The position numbers and the translations under genes were made by a program. This document shows, in pieces, positions 38,705-50,405 of a stretch of DNA of 64,000 bases. Below the pieces are notes generated by a model, which searched no databases, was not told the origin of the DNA, and saw only the letters and a program-made list of their open reading frames with translations. Each line of letters starts with the position of its first letter. Within the stretch, counting starts at the first letter, position 1. The DNA is from Eurosta solidaginis (Eukaryota > Arthropoda > Insecta > Diptera > Tephritidae): NCBI RefSeq assembly GCF_040869045.1, contig NC_090319.1, positions 62,406,779-62,470,778 on the forward strand. Direction: 5' to 3'.

Positions 38705-40560
38705 TCGTCTGCCGTTTCAAAGACCCGGTTTATCAGAATTGGATTGAATGGCTGACCTATTTGTTACTCACCGTTTTGTTTTTATAAAATAAAATGTACA
38801 ATAGGGGGAACTGTCGAGATGACGTCGAACATGACGGCTGAGAGGTATACTATTCTTCCTCGACTGCCAGATCGAATACGGCTGTCGCAGGATTTTCTTG
38901 ATAAACCCCTTATCTCGTAATAGTTTGGAGAATTTATCTCATACCACATTTACACGAATACATAAGACGCTTTAATTGATTTCGTATAAAAGAATTTATG
39001 TATTTCGAAAACGCTCTTTAAAATTTATTAAATTAAATTAAAATAAATTTTCAGTTGAGATAGAGCGTTTTCGAAACGGCACTGGAGATAAGGTGATTTC
39101 ACTCTCAGCCGTCGCTAAGTGTGTAACGTTTATTGTAGGCAGCCATAGGTTTTGGAAAATGCAAGATAGCGATTTCTAAATTATTGTTGAAGATATTTTT
39201 TTTGGGAATGATTTCAGAAACCGTTTTATAGTTCTGTTTGGGTTCTATAGTTAATAGCTTGCCAAATTTTTGGTTTTTAGTGTGTGTTGTTTTTTTTGGG
39301 AATAATTTTGAATCCGCACCGTTAACAGTTCGATCTCCTTTCGAAACGTTTGCGGCATCGTTACGTGATCAGTTCGGAATCTCTTTGGGTGTATTGTGGG
39401 AAATATGTCAGGATGATTTTGGTGTTATTTTGGAACTTTGCAGGAATATTTTCTAGATTATCCCGTTACCACTTTGAGTGTTCCACCAAATTATCCAGTT
39501 CCATTAAAGTTACTGATTATTCAAAAAAGTATATTCTTCTAAAAAAGTTACGGCAACTTTTTTCGGACCGATAAATTTTCCAGTACCAGGTACGTTTTTT
39601 TTTTCTACCGCATACGATTTCCCACCGGTTACTTTTAGGCGCCCGTCGCAGTTTGGCGATAGCGTGCTTGCCTACTCCAACGAAGGTTCTGGGGTCAAGT
39701 CTCTGGTAAAGCACATTTAAAATAATTTGGGAAATGGTTCTCTAAAATCGAGGTTGTTCTCTGGCTGATTGTTTGTGTGCTGCATCTCAGGGTAGCTTTA
39801 GCCATATAAACAAAAAGGGGTTCATGATGTATATTGGAACGATTTTCCGTTATCCCTTGTCAAATTTGGTTTCAAGACAAACCGGTTTCGGCGTTGTACC
39901 ATCATCAGTGTCGATTTTCTAGATCACGGAAAATCGTTTCAATATTCATCATTTATCTACCCTGACGGAATATCAACAAAACAAAATAAGTCATAACTGC
40001 ACGAGTCAAGAAAAAGAAATATACGTCGGGGGTCAAATATAAAGTGGGGAAGAAAGAAGGAGGCTGGGCCTGTCTTCTCTCCCTTTTCAGCGAAACTTGC
40101 GCGACGCAATAGGAACTGTGCTGACCCCTATTTGTTTAAAGTGCCCCAAGACTTTGCGCAAGTTGCACTAATACACAAAAACTGACAATTTTCTTACACT
40201 CCTCTTCTAGAGCCCCCATACCGAGTTGATCTAATATGCCACAAAGACAGAGTATCAAACAATTTACATAAGCCTCGGTTTATACGAAATTATTCGAGTC
40301 CCACGGGTAAGCTATCGAACATTGTGTATTGCGTAGCACAACCCGTTGTCTACAAAATCACCAACAGAGTTTGTTGCAGGGAAATAGGTATTTTAGCTAA
40401 ATGCGTCTTGTTTGAGCCCTGCAGAAAAGGCTAGTTGGTATCGCTAACGTCCTGTTCGACTCGCGGAAGTGTAACGTACACCTAGCGTGAATCCGCCCCT
40501 TTGCGCAATCAAGGTGGATTGCCCCTAGCTAGCTCAGTGTGAGGGGTCGCGGCCCTTAAC
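38705..40560. other. Intergenic stretch
   Basis: No supported gene. Two inverted blocks carrying GAAAACGCTCT lie near 39007 and 39066. A hairpin with a ribozyme-like core at 39822-39953 is listed separately. ORFs around 39238-39574 have no recognisable content. Confidence 0.4.
39822..39953 (-). ncRNA. Hairpin with hammerhead-ribozyme-like core
   Basis: Arms of about 27 bases (ATGATGAATATTGAAACGAT on minus, its near-inverse at the other end) enclose, on minus, CTGATGA, a short GG...CC stem, GAAAC, a six-base loop, then GTC. CTGANGA, GAAA and GTC in this order are the conserved hammerhead parts. The very short third stem is typical of the forms in Penelope-like retroelements. Pairing of helix I next to the core is weak by eye. 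Confidence 0.45.
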
Positions 40561-43007
40561 CCTTGTCCACCTTGATGCGGGGCGGATGTTACAATCATCT
40601 CTATCTTCTGACTTCCATGCGTACCCCTCGCAGAAAGCCCACCCTACCATGGACCGCTCGATTTGTTTCGCCTGGCAGCGAGTCCCCTTTTACTTCTGCT
40701 CCAAATGACCCCACTCACTTACCCTCACGTCATCCTTCCCCACCCCTACCGATTGATTTTAGCCGACCATTTCAATTTCTTTTCCAATTTCAATCTAACA
40801 TATTATTTATGTGAAAAAATCTTAATACTATACAAAGAAATCGATAAAAAAAAATGTATCTTATGGCTATTGAGCCAAATACCAATGCTTATGAAAAATA
40901 ATGATTTAGATCAGGACAAAAAAAAACTTATATCACACTTGAACCAATATATGTATATATATGTGAATATTGACAGGTACCACATAAAAAAAATTTATAA
41001 TTGTTTACAGGTTCACCAAAAACCACAAAAAAAAGACACACTGAATAAAAATTTAAACCGTTTTCCAAAAAAAATAGGTTGCTGAACGGTATATGTATAC
41101 ATATATATATCTATAGATTCACATACGTGCTTTCAAAACTTAAAACGGTAATATGTATATATTCTGAAAAATGTTCGATTTACGACACTGTACCAAAAAA
41201 TAAGAAATATGTACATGTAACGGAATTATTAAAAATACCATATTACAAAAAAAATCAATCTTTCGTTTATTCTCGAATTTTGGCCCAAAAAAAAATATTA
41301 TTCATTAGCATGTATATAATTCAAACAAGAATAGTTTTATCTATGTTATAACAATTTCCATCATGGGATATATCCCTACACATGTTTTCCAATCACAGAT
41401 TGGCAATTTGTTCAAGGCCTACTTGGTCACCAAAGTTCATCCAAACGCTTATGTGCTCAATCGGAGCCACTTCCACATTATCCGAACAACCACCCTAATG
41501 CCTACCTACGAGAGCGATCTCAAGGGAGTTCAGGGGTTTGTTGCAGGGTTTATTGGCCACTGCACGATACAAAAAAAAACGTATTTTCTTAAAATGCTCC
41601 GTTTGGAGTGCCTTTTTAGTGCCCTATAGGTGCATTTACATTTTGCAAGGTTCAAATTTACATGAAATTTACTAAATACAGGAACAAAATATACATATAA
41701 AAACACCTAAACTATACTATTATTATACATCCAAACGCCTTCCTCCTATTACTTCCGCTCCTCGTCGATCTCGAATTGTTGTTGTTGTTAAAGGTATATA
41801 TTGCTTGCAGTCTCGACTGCCGGAACCAGATAACATATGGGGATATTTTGTTTTCAAATATAGGTGATGGGTATAGGTGACCAGTTTAAATGCATACATG
41901 GAAAATATAAATGTCCGGTAAAATGTAATAAATAATTTCCCTGGCGCTGTTGGAGCTTTCGTCATCCGCGGTGGCCAGATGACATTCCCACCATAAAAAT
42001 TTATTCCACATCCATATGCAGCAGTTGGGTTAAATTAGTTTACCGACGGACCCGCTATATGTTTTAAGGCCAAAAGCCTTATATAAAAGCAAGCTTTTTT
42101 TAAAAAAAAAAAAAACAATTTTAAACTCGAAAAATTCGATCTAGCACTCTCCGCGCACAGGGAACTACTTTTAAATTTAAATCCCTTTCCTGTACTCACC
42201 ACGATCGGAGCTATCATATGGCTACCATCAGGCAACCCTTGGAATGGAGCTTTTTATAATTTCCCCATATGGGTATTTTGTCATTATCTTTAGTATGACA
42301 TTTGGTGTTTATTTACATTTTAATCGTGTGGTCAAATTTATTCGCGGATATAATTATACTCTTAGTGTGATTATTTAGTGCTAAACTCAGTGGTAAAGTG
42401 TTTTAAATCATTATGGGTGGATGAGGCACTGTTCTGCAATTTGTGCGCTGTGCACCGCCTCTAGACTGGTCATCGGGGACGACCAAAACATCACCACCTA
42501 TCACGACATTGCCTTATAATTAAGCGTTCGACTGCAAACCTGCGTCCCAAAATATATCGGGAGAGGTGTGACAAGACGCGCTTTGGATCCAGGATCACAA
42601 CTCCGAAAGCGGAAATCAAAAATTGTATCTCTGCCAAGAGATATTTGCAGAAGACATAATAAGAAGAAATCTTCATATGGCTGGCTGTTGTGATTTCGAT
42701 GGGTTTTACCCAACACAAAAAAATTGTGCACTTATATAAGTGTATTGTGTGGATTTACGTTTTTATGCCCAGACCCACTAAAATAGTTTTTTCTTTTTCT
42801 TTCTTTTTTTTCTTTTCAGCGCATACCTTCGGAGGCTCCGGCTTGGGCCCTTTGCTGCCATACTGCCATACTCGAGCGGGACAAGGTGCGCTCAAAGCCC
42901 AACGCGACGAACACCCACACCCTGACAGAAGTTTTACCGCTTGTGAAACGTGGCGAATTTCCCATTTTTGTTAATTTTTGCACGCTATTCACAATAAACA
43001 GCAGCCG
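40561..43007. other. Stretch with unassigned ORFs and small repeats
   Basis: Several ORFs (40663-41085, 41079-41351, 41363-41629 on plus) have no motif I can name and heavy AT bias. TCAAGGTGGA at 40509 and its inverse near 40566 form a small inverted repeat. A TTG-repeat scrap occurs at 41777-41790. No gene is claimed. Confidence 0.3.
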
Positions 43008-43090
43008 CCGCCGCGTGGTTGAAATGTGCTCGCCTACCACACCGGAGGTCCTGGATTCAAGTTCCGGGAAAAGCAACATCAAAAGGCTTT
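43008..43090 (+). mobile_element. SINE fragment (tRNA-like head)
   Basis: CTCGCCTACCACACCG and GGATTCAAGTTCCGGG, followed by AAAGCAACATCAAAA, align with the head of the SINE at 30693. The body and tail are missing. Confidence 0.7.
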
Positions 43091-43204
43091 TGCCTTTGTT
43101 CGAGCTGGATTAATTAAGGCAGTGTTACTTTTTATGACAGAACATCACGTTCTGCGGAAAAGTTTGAGCACCTGTGGCAACGTCGCGCGTTCTTTGAATG
43201 ATAT

Positions 43205-43747
43205 TGTGACGAATACTAGTGACACTAAGTTATACTCACATCACTAGTCTGATGCTAAGTAAATGAAGCCACAACAACAATAAAGCAGGCAGTTATTTGT
43301 ATCTACATAAACGAATCAATCATTGTCTACCCATATGTACGTACACGCAGCGAGAGAGACGCAGAAACACATGCATATATCTTATCTGAGATGCTCCCAA
43401 AAGTATCCAATTATCTGTGGAAGTATCACTCACATATACACGCGCATATGAGAAGCTATAACGTGCATCTGTAGTTATGTTATAGCTGGTAGGAAATTCT
43501 AGAAATAGAAACGCCTAGAAATGTGTCAACGAGGAAACCAAAAAGTATAAAAGCAGCAGCAGCTGAGACACGACGAGTTAGTTTGATTTAACCACGCTAT
43601 CTGTCGAGTAGTAGAAGTGTTATTGTGAAGTACTTTAATAAAGGCAATTTTGCATTATTGCATAGTGGATTTATTTATTCAACAGTTTAGTGATTCGAAC
43701 GTTAGTAGAAGGTTGCAAATAAGACGAATTGCGCTAAATTCGTTACA
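43205..43747 (+). mobile_element. Solo LTR, copy 3
   Basis: Starts TGTGACGAATACTAG and ends AATTCGTTACA, flanked by ATAT (43201-43204 and 43748-43751). 543 bp. It carries AGTATAAAAGCAG (43547), a TATA-like promoter, and AATAAAGG (43638), a poly(A) signal. It is the plus-orientation relative of the solo LTRs at 3698 and 37202 and the best guide to LTR structure. Confidence 0.9.
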
Positions 43748-43803
43748 ATATGTTGACAATCTAGTGATTATCATTGGCAAATCAAACGCAACTTACAAAT
43801 TTT

Positions 43804-44281
43804 CACTTTTCTATTGCAGCACACTATCAGCAAAATACCATCAATTAAGTAACAATTTATCACTACTGCTGTTATTATTTTATTATTCGACGACTCGAAC
43901 ACACCCAAAGTTTGAAGTATTTTCCTCATACATATTATCTGTGATGTTATGGGCAGGTATTTGTGCCAGCTGCAAAATCCCCGCTGGGTTTTATGAAACA
44001 AAATAACTTGGCGCGATATACCTCCGAGGAGATTCAGGGCGAGGTTCTCGTACAATTTGAAGTAGCACTTATTAATTTTTCCTACAAATCAGCTAGGCGC
44101 GACATACATATTTTGCTGAGAAGCTTTTCATGATACTTGAGTTTAACAAATCACTAGCAATGGGCGACCAGCTTAAAAAAAAACTTTGAGTGTGTTCGAG
44201 CCGTAGAATAATAACAGCAGTATTGATAATTTTTACTTAATTAATGGTATTTTGCTGATAGTGTGCTGCAGTAGAAAAGTG
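43804..44281. mobile_element. Foldback element with about 110-bp arms
   Basis: The left arm CACTTTTCTATTGCAGCACA and following bases (to 43917) recur inverted at 44183-44281, including the AAAATACCAT and CTCGAACACAC blocks. The centre (about 260 bp) has a GCGCGATATACC block. No ORF worth keeping. Confidence 0.75.
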
Positions 44282-44283
44282 AT

Positions 44284-46035
44284 ACCTCACACGTTTTCAA
44301 CCTGTCACTGGAATTCTTCGTTATTCCCGAAAAATGGAAAATGTCAAGGATAATCCCGCTACTAAAGCCTGGTAAACCAGCTAACGAAGGGGAGCCTTAT
44401 CGACCGATATCACTCCTTTTGCTAGTAGCTGAGACATTGGAAACCGTTCTGCTCCGTCATTTCACGGCAAATCTTCGCCTAGCCAGGCACCAACATGGCT
44501 TTCGTAAAATGTACAGCACCACCACCGTGCTCAATGCCATTAACACTCAGATTAATTACGAATTAAATCAGCAAAAACCACATCATAGGACGGTGCTCGT
44601 GGCACTTGACTTGTCAAAAGCTTTTGACACAGTCAACCGCGGCACGCTACTCCAAGACATAGAAGGCTCACACCTTCCCGCTTGTCTAGAAAGATGGACC
44701 GGCAATTATCTGGCAAGCGTCGGTTGAATTTAGGAACGAAATTTCTAAACCTAGCAAAATTAAACAGGCGGTTCCACAGGGTTGTGTCCTATCCCCGCTT
44801 CTGTTTAATTTTTACATATCAAAGCTCCCTTCCCCACCTGAAGGAGTCACAATCATTTCCTATGCTGACGACTGTACGATTATAGCTACAGGACCTGGCC
44901 CTTCATTCGATGACTTAGTTTCTAAAATAAATAGCTATCTCCCCGATCTTTCCGGTTTCTTCACCTCGCGCAACTTGACATTATCACCGACAAAATCCAC
45001 GGCCACCCTGTTTACGACGTGGAAGGAACAAATGTCGCAAATATTGGACGTACGCGTCGATGGTGTCACACTACCGACTGTCAGTCACCCAAAGGTCTTA
45101 GGGGTAACGTTCGATAATGATCTACCCTTCAAGGGTCATGCCACCGAGATTGTTTCGAAATTACAAAGTCGCAACAAAATCCTCAAGTCGCTTGCCGGCA
45201 GCACATGGGGAAAAGATAAAGAAACGTTGCTAACCACGTACAAAGCAATTGGCCGGCCGCTCATGAGCTACGCCTCCAGTCTGGTCGCCCGGTCTTAAAA
45301 ATATACACTGGAAAGGGCTACAGGCCTGTCAAAATGCTGCAATCAGAACTGCCACTGATGTCTCCTTATGACTCCCGAACACCATCTACATAGTGAGGCC
45401 AACGAGCTCAATATTAAAGAACACAACGAAATGCTGAACAAGCAATTGTCACAAACCAGGACATCCTAACAAACAACTGCTTGATTTAGCACCGCCTCCC
45501 CGAAGATTAAGGGAACATCACCTAAAGCACTACGACGAGATCCGGCACCTGCCAACACAGCCGTTTGATCCAGGCAAGCATAAGCAGACCATTAGCCACA
45601 CAGAATCGGTAAACGCATTTGTCAGGACGCGCCCGATGAACCCCGTTATTAATATGCAATATCCCACCCTTGCAGTAGAAGAAAGCACATTACCAAGGGA
45701 AACACGTGTCACCCTGTGCCAACTTCGTTCTGGAAACGGTAACAGGTTAAACTCTTAATTGTTCAGAATCAACCCCAGTATACTTAATATATGACCCGCA
45801 TGCGATGTGTTCCCACATGACACCAACCAGCTTTTCAATTTTAATGTGGAACAGACGCTTCTAACACCCATCTTCCTATGGTCCGCCCCTGTTGAAACAG
45901 CCAGTTTCCTTGGACCCCCTTTAGAGGATTTTGATGACAATTTGTGGGTGATCATGTCCATTGAGTGGGGCGAAGCACAACAACATAATATGTATGCTTC
46001 GGCGATGTTGATGATGATGAATGAAGCTGCATAAA
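44284..46035 (+). pseudogene. LINE copy A: RT and C-terminus, decayed
   Basis: Non-LTR retrotransposon ORF2, 5'-truncated (no endonuclease). Readable pieces: PLLKPGKPANEGEPYRPISL, HQHGFRKMYSTTTVLNAI, DLSKAFDTVNRG (44341-44727), then in shifted frames the YADD-type block (written SYADDCTI in copy B) and the C-terminal CPAC...LFN region (to about 46034). At least three frame changes. It shares long blocks with copy B at 55423-58584. The RT motif order places it in the Jockey/I group; the clade is not determined. Confidence 0.8.
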
Positions 46036-46470
46036 GAGTATATAAGCTACTCGATCTCTCTTCTTTTGGGAGTAGAAATTTTATAGTGTTTTTCATGTGT
46101 TAAAACAAAATAATAACCCACTAAACCAAAGCTTCCGATTTTTTCGGAAATCAGTCTTTTCTAAACAAAGTCGAAAGTCCACGAATTCGCAACGATTGGC
46201 CAAACCAGAATCTCCGAAGTTGTCGGATATCAGACTTGTCTGAAGAAAATCTAATATTTTCCGATTTTACTTAACAACTTCGTATCTATTTCGAAAAGAG
46301 AAAAACGTAAATAGATTTTTAAACTCAGTAGGCGTTGAAACATTTTTAAATTTCAGATCTTTTCAGATTGTGAGTAGCAAAAAAAGTGTTGTGCATAAAA
46401 ATTAAATAATAAAATTTATACATATATTTGCTGCAGTGAGTGAAATACAAAAGTAAGTGTGAGTAAAATC

Positions 46471-48450
46471 ATGTCGCGTCAAGCTCAGCACAAAAGCATT
46501 AAAAGAGAAACAAAAAAAATACTGGACTCCATTTTTAACAATGAAACTGAAAATCGCGCTGAAAATGCGCAGAAATATAGCACAGACATTTTTGAAGGCG
46601 TGCAAGTCGAAAATGCAAACAAAATGGACATTGATAGTGATTTTGACTTGCTATCTGTTTGCCAGAGTTCTTCGCAAGTCAAAGAACCAGAACCAGGAAA
46701 CGAACCTGAGAGTCTAAGGAGTTTCCTCAAGTCTTGGACAATCAGACACGGTATTTCGCAAATAGCCGGTAACGAGCTTCTCAGTAGACTTCATAAAGTC
46801 GAAGGGCATGATGTGCCATGCGATGTACGCACCTTGAGAGGAACTTCCAGAGAAACTCAAATTGCAAGCATGGGTAGCGGATCATATTACCATTACGGAT
46901 TAAAGAATTCTCTTACTGATTTCTTATACAAAAATATAAAATTGCGCAATTCGAATACAGACACTTTAGAGCTAAACTTCGGTATCGATGGATTACAGAT
47001 ATTTAAGTCATCAAAGCAAACTGCTTGGGCTATAATGATGAGTGTTTCTAATTATGAAGACGTTTTTTTGGTTGGGTGTTATGTGAACTCAGATGTAGAG
47101 GGAGTGCGAAGTCCAAAAACAAAGCCGGAAGCTTCCAATATATTTCTACAGCCTTTAGTAGACGACCTGAAGGTGTTGCTACAACAAGGCTTTTATTATG
47201 ATGAGAACGTATTTTCCATCTCGATTGGAGCTTTTGTTTGCGATTCTCCCGCTAGAGCATTTATTTTAAATATCAAAAGCCATTCAGGTTACTATTGCTG
47301 CTCGAAGTGTACACAGAGAGGTGAAAGGTACATGAGAAGAATAACCTTCCCTTCTAACGCAGCGAGTAAGCGAACAGATTCATCATTTAAGGAAAAATTA
47401 CAAAAAGAGCATCACTTAACTCTCGATTAAAATTTGCTAGAAACTATAAATGTTGGCTGCGTCACTCAATTCCCGATAGATTACATGCATTGCGTTTGCT
47501 TGGGAGTTACTCGTCAGCTTGTTAAACTCTGGGTAAAAAATAAAAATGAAAGTTATTCGTTATCAAAATCGCAAATAGAAAACTTGTCCTTCGAAAACAT
47601 TGTGCTAAAAAAACAGTTTTCTTCTGAGTTTCCTCGAGTGCCGAGAACAATTGATGAATTACATAGATGGAAAGCAACCGAGTACCGATCTTGTCTGTTG
47701 TACAGTGGACCGTATGTGCTACAAAACAAACTCGATGAAAAACGTTACCGTCATTTTTGCAAATTGCACTTTGCGACGAGGATCTTATGTCACCCGGAGC
47801 TACGCTGTCAATTCAATAACGTGGCTAAAGAGCTCCTTGAAGAATTCGTAAACGACTTTGTGCACCTCTATGGCCAAGAATTTGTAACCTATAATTGCTA
47901 CAGTCTAAAACATTTATATGGCGATGTTTTAAAATATCGATCTCTTAATAACTTTAGCGCGTTTAAATATGAAAATTATCTTTATCAATTGAAAAAAACA
48001 ATAAAAAAAGGGATCGAATGTGTTGGCGCAAATATCCAACAGAGTTATTGAAAAAAGTTCCATAATAAAACAAGAGACACACCGGGAATTGTTTCCTATT
48101 CTAAAAGGGGCTCTAAAGGACAACACTTTCCGAGCTATCTTATGTGAGCACTTCAAATTGTCGGCACGACCTCCAGATAATTATTTCTGCGTTAATAAAA
48201 GGGTCTATATTTTAACAAAAATAACAGCGATCAATAATGACATATGCATCTTCGAAAGGAAGTTAAAAACCTCCAACGTAATGACTTTGAATCCAGAAGT
48301 TGGGTTCTGAATATTTACGAGACAAATTGTTTGCTAATTTCTGACAACGAAGAGAAGTTTAATCTAACTAACATCGACTGTAAATATCTTTATTTTTATA
48401 TAGAAGGGCATTCAAAACACTGCTTTATACCACTGCTGAAAAATGAGTAG
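46471..48450 (+). pseudogene. CACTA-type transposase, broken
   Basis: Would cut and rejoin the element's ends. ATG at 46471 (MSRQAQHKS). Motifs: ELNFGIDGLQIFKSS (first Asp), FVCDSPARAFILNIKSHSGY followed by CSKC (second Asp and a zinc-type pair), DYMHCVCLGVTRQLVKLW, and a C-terminal SKHCFIPLLKNE end. These blocks recall Tnp2/CACTA-like insect transposases. Breaks: an in-frame TAA at 47428-47430, a frame change near 48020-48050, and another near 48262-48290. The final stop (TAG 48448-48450) overlaps the start of the next gene. Whether the in-frame stop is a lesion or an old intron edge is unknown, but no splice sites flank it. Confidence 0.75.
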
Positions 48451-49570
48451 CCATTACACAAATGTCCCCGTAGAAGGTGAAGAAAGTGGTGAGTTTTATC
48501 ACATGTGCTCCTATAAACATTTAATTTATGAATGGAATTTATATTTCTGCAGCTATTTACCTCGGCAATGAAGTAGTAATATTAACACAAGAGTAGCAAT
48601 GCATTCCTTCTTCAATGGGGCAAACTCAAGGATATACGGAGAATATCACTGAGAACAAACCATGTGAGTCACTTATCTACCTATAAAAACTTAACTTTTC
48701 TTGGTACTAGTGCAGTGGCAGAAATTTTAAGATTTTATTTTTTATACTTTTGCAGATAGCGAACATTTGTTAGAATTTATTGTAAATCAAAATAAGGAGC
48801 TGATAGAAGAAAATAAAAAACTTCGCGAAGTCAACAATAAAATTTATGAACACTTTGCAGAAGAATTTGTCGGTTTAAAACGATCAATAGACCAAACCTT
48901 AGCTGCCTTTAAACGCCAACGCACTTTATGTTCCAAGCTGCCAAACCTTCCCTTCAACGATGTGAATGAAATATTGGATTTTGAAAAAATTTTGCAAAAC
49001 GATGAAGAAATGCGACAGGAATTGGCAAATATGATAAGTAGTTTAGTTGAAAATGTAAGCCGTTAGAGGTTTAGAAGACAGTATTTTTCAACGCTTTCTC
49101 AGGCAATTGAAGTTATTATCACAGGACTATAATCACACCTCTTTACACCCCTTTTAACTACTAACTACATTAAAATGTTTTTTCCCTTTTTTTGGTTCAA
49201 CAGATAACGAAGTTCGCTAGACAACCGACAGATGACCTCAAAAAATTTATCGTTGCGAACTTGAAATATATATTTAATGACGATTATTTGGCACGCAATT
49301 TTTCATGGACAAATGTCAATAACAATATTTCTGTGAAGGATTTTATATGTATTAAACTTCTTAAAGGTACGTTATTAAAATTATTCAGCAAATTCCTAAT
49401 TCATTTATGTACTAATTATAGAGTCGGCTATGGAAAACATACCCCAAACAAACTACACTAAAATAGACGAGACTTTGAAAAATTTTTTTAATAGTGCCAA
49501 GGACCGGTTCGCAAAATTATCGAAAAGAACAAGTACACAACTTGAGGGAGATAAAAGCCAAAAAATGTAG
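48443..49570 (+). CDS. DUF4806-type coiled-coil protein carried by the transposon (5 exons, one stop)
   Basis: Splice-consistent exons: 48443-48488, 48553-48663, 48756-49054, 49204-49366, 49422-49570 (TAG), all phases matching. Exon 3 is an amphipathic coiled coil (NQNKELIEENKKLREVNNK). Exons 3-4 carry the DUF4806 pattern: LPFNDVNEILDFEKIL, then IFNDDYLARNFSWTN. The C-terminus is Lys-rich. Exon 2 holds an in-frame TAG at 48594-48596; an ATG after it (about 48617) could still start a shorter protein. The ATG lies inside the end of the transposase ORF (8-base overlap). Function unknown; DUF4806 proteins are often found in insect mobile elements (family knowledge). Confidence 0.7.
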
Positions 49571-49627
49571 CTAAAAAATGTAGCTAAAAAATTTTAGCCA
49601 TTTATCTTTTTTATTTTATTAATTTTA

Positions 49628-49767
49628 TTGGCGCATAATCATAGACAAAATAAAATAGGTTTTAAATTTAGTTGCAGCTTTTTGACATAATTTTCTATGA
49701 GCTATCTGTCAAAAAAGCTGCAACTAAATTTAACACCTATTTTATTTCGACTATGAATATGCGCCAA
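49628..49767. mobile_element. 140-bp MITE inside the CACTA element
   Basis: Arms of about 60 bases: TTGGCGCATA at 49628 and TATGCGCCAA to 49767, with GTTGCAGCTTTTTGACA inverted as TGTCAAAAAAGCTGCAAC. TA on each side. It is flanked by a direct repeat of TTTAGCCATTTATCTTTTTT (49590 and 49865). Confidence 0.8.
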
Positions 49768-50079
49768 TATATTTTGGCTTAAACTTGTGTTTAAAAATAT
49801 CGCTTAATATGAGGAATGCCATCGAAGCTAAAAGCTAAAAAAAAAGTATTAACGCAGCTAAAGAATTTTAGCCATTTATCTTTTTTATTTTATTTTATAT
49901 GCAATTTTTGAATGGTTAGGAAATCTCTGATTTTTTTTCTCAATATTGAATTCTTATACATATATGTTTATATGTAATTTAATTTAAACTATTTAAACAT
50001 AATAAATTAAATTGTATTAATTAAATAAAACTAAAATTGTTTTTAATTGGATATTTAGATAGATTTCTTTAGGAAATTT

Positions 50080-50400
50080 CTTCAAGATTCTGTAAGCACA
50101 AAGCTTTACGAACTTGTTGAGACATTTCTTAAAGATTTCGTAACGATCTTACTTTACGAAATCGTTAAGACATTTCTTAAAGATTTCGTGAAAATATTAC
50201 TTTACGAAATCGTTAAGGCTTTTCTAAAAGATTTCATAAAGAAAGTTCTTAACAAAATCGTTATGACGTTTCTTTACGAAGTCGCGTCAACCCTGTCATA
50301 CAAATTTCTTTACTACTTCCAAAGAAAATCGGTTCCGATTTCGGCAAATTCTTTAGACACAACTTAACGATTTCGTAAAAAAGTCGCAACAAATTGTTTA
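50080..50400. repeat. Subterminal repeats of the CACTA element
   Basis: Words such as TTTACGAAATCGTTAAG and TTAAAGATTTCGT recur 3-4 times, about 65 bases apart. CACTA elements usually carry such arrays next to the ends as transposase binding sites (family knowledge). Confidence 0.7.
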
Positions 50401-50405
50401 GTGGG

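Larger units (their letters stand above)
46117..50405 (+). mobile_element. CACTA (CMC/EnSpm-like) transposon with two genes
   Basis: Inverted ends CCCACTAAAC (46117) and GTTTAGTGGG (to 50405). The flanking bases are AA on both sides, possibly the small target duplication. It carries a transposase with CACTA-type motifs, a DUF4806-type gene, a 140-bp MITE (49628-49767), and subterminal repeats with ACGAAATCGTTAAG-type words near the right end. 4,289 bp. Confidence 0.78.

Noticed and set aside
40663..41629. Run of plus-strand ORFs as a multi-exon gene
   Set aside because: Heavy AT bias, no conserved motif and no consistent splice phases.
42690..42974. ORF of 94 codons on plus and its antisense partner
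   Set aside because: It spans a C/T-rich tract and SINE-adjacent sequence, with no similarity to anything I recognise.
47428..47433. Stop codon in the transposase as a programmed readthrough site or intron
   Set aside because: No splice sites flank it and two later frame changes point to ordinary decay, though other copies would settle it.
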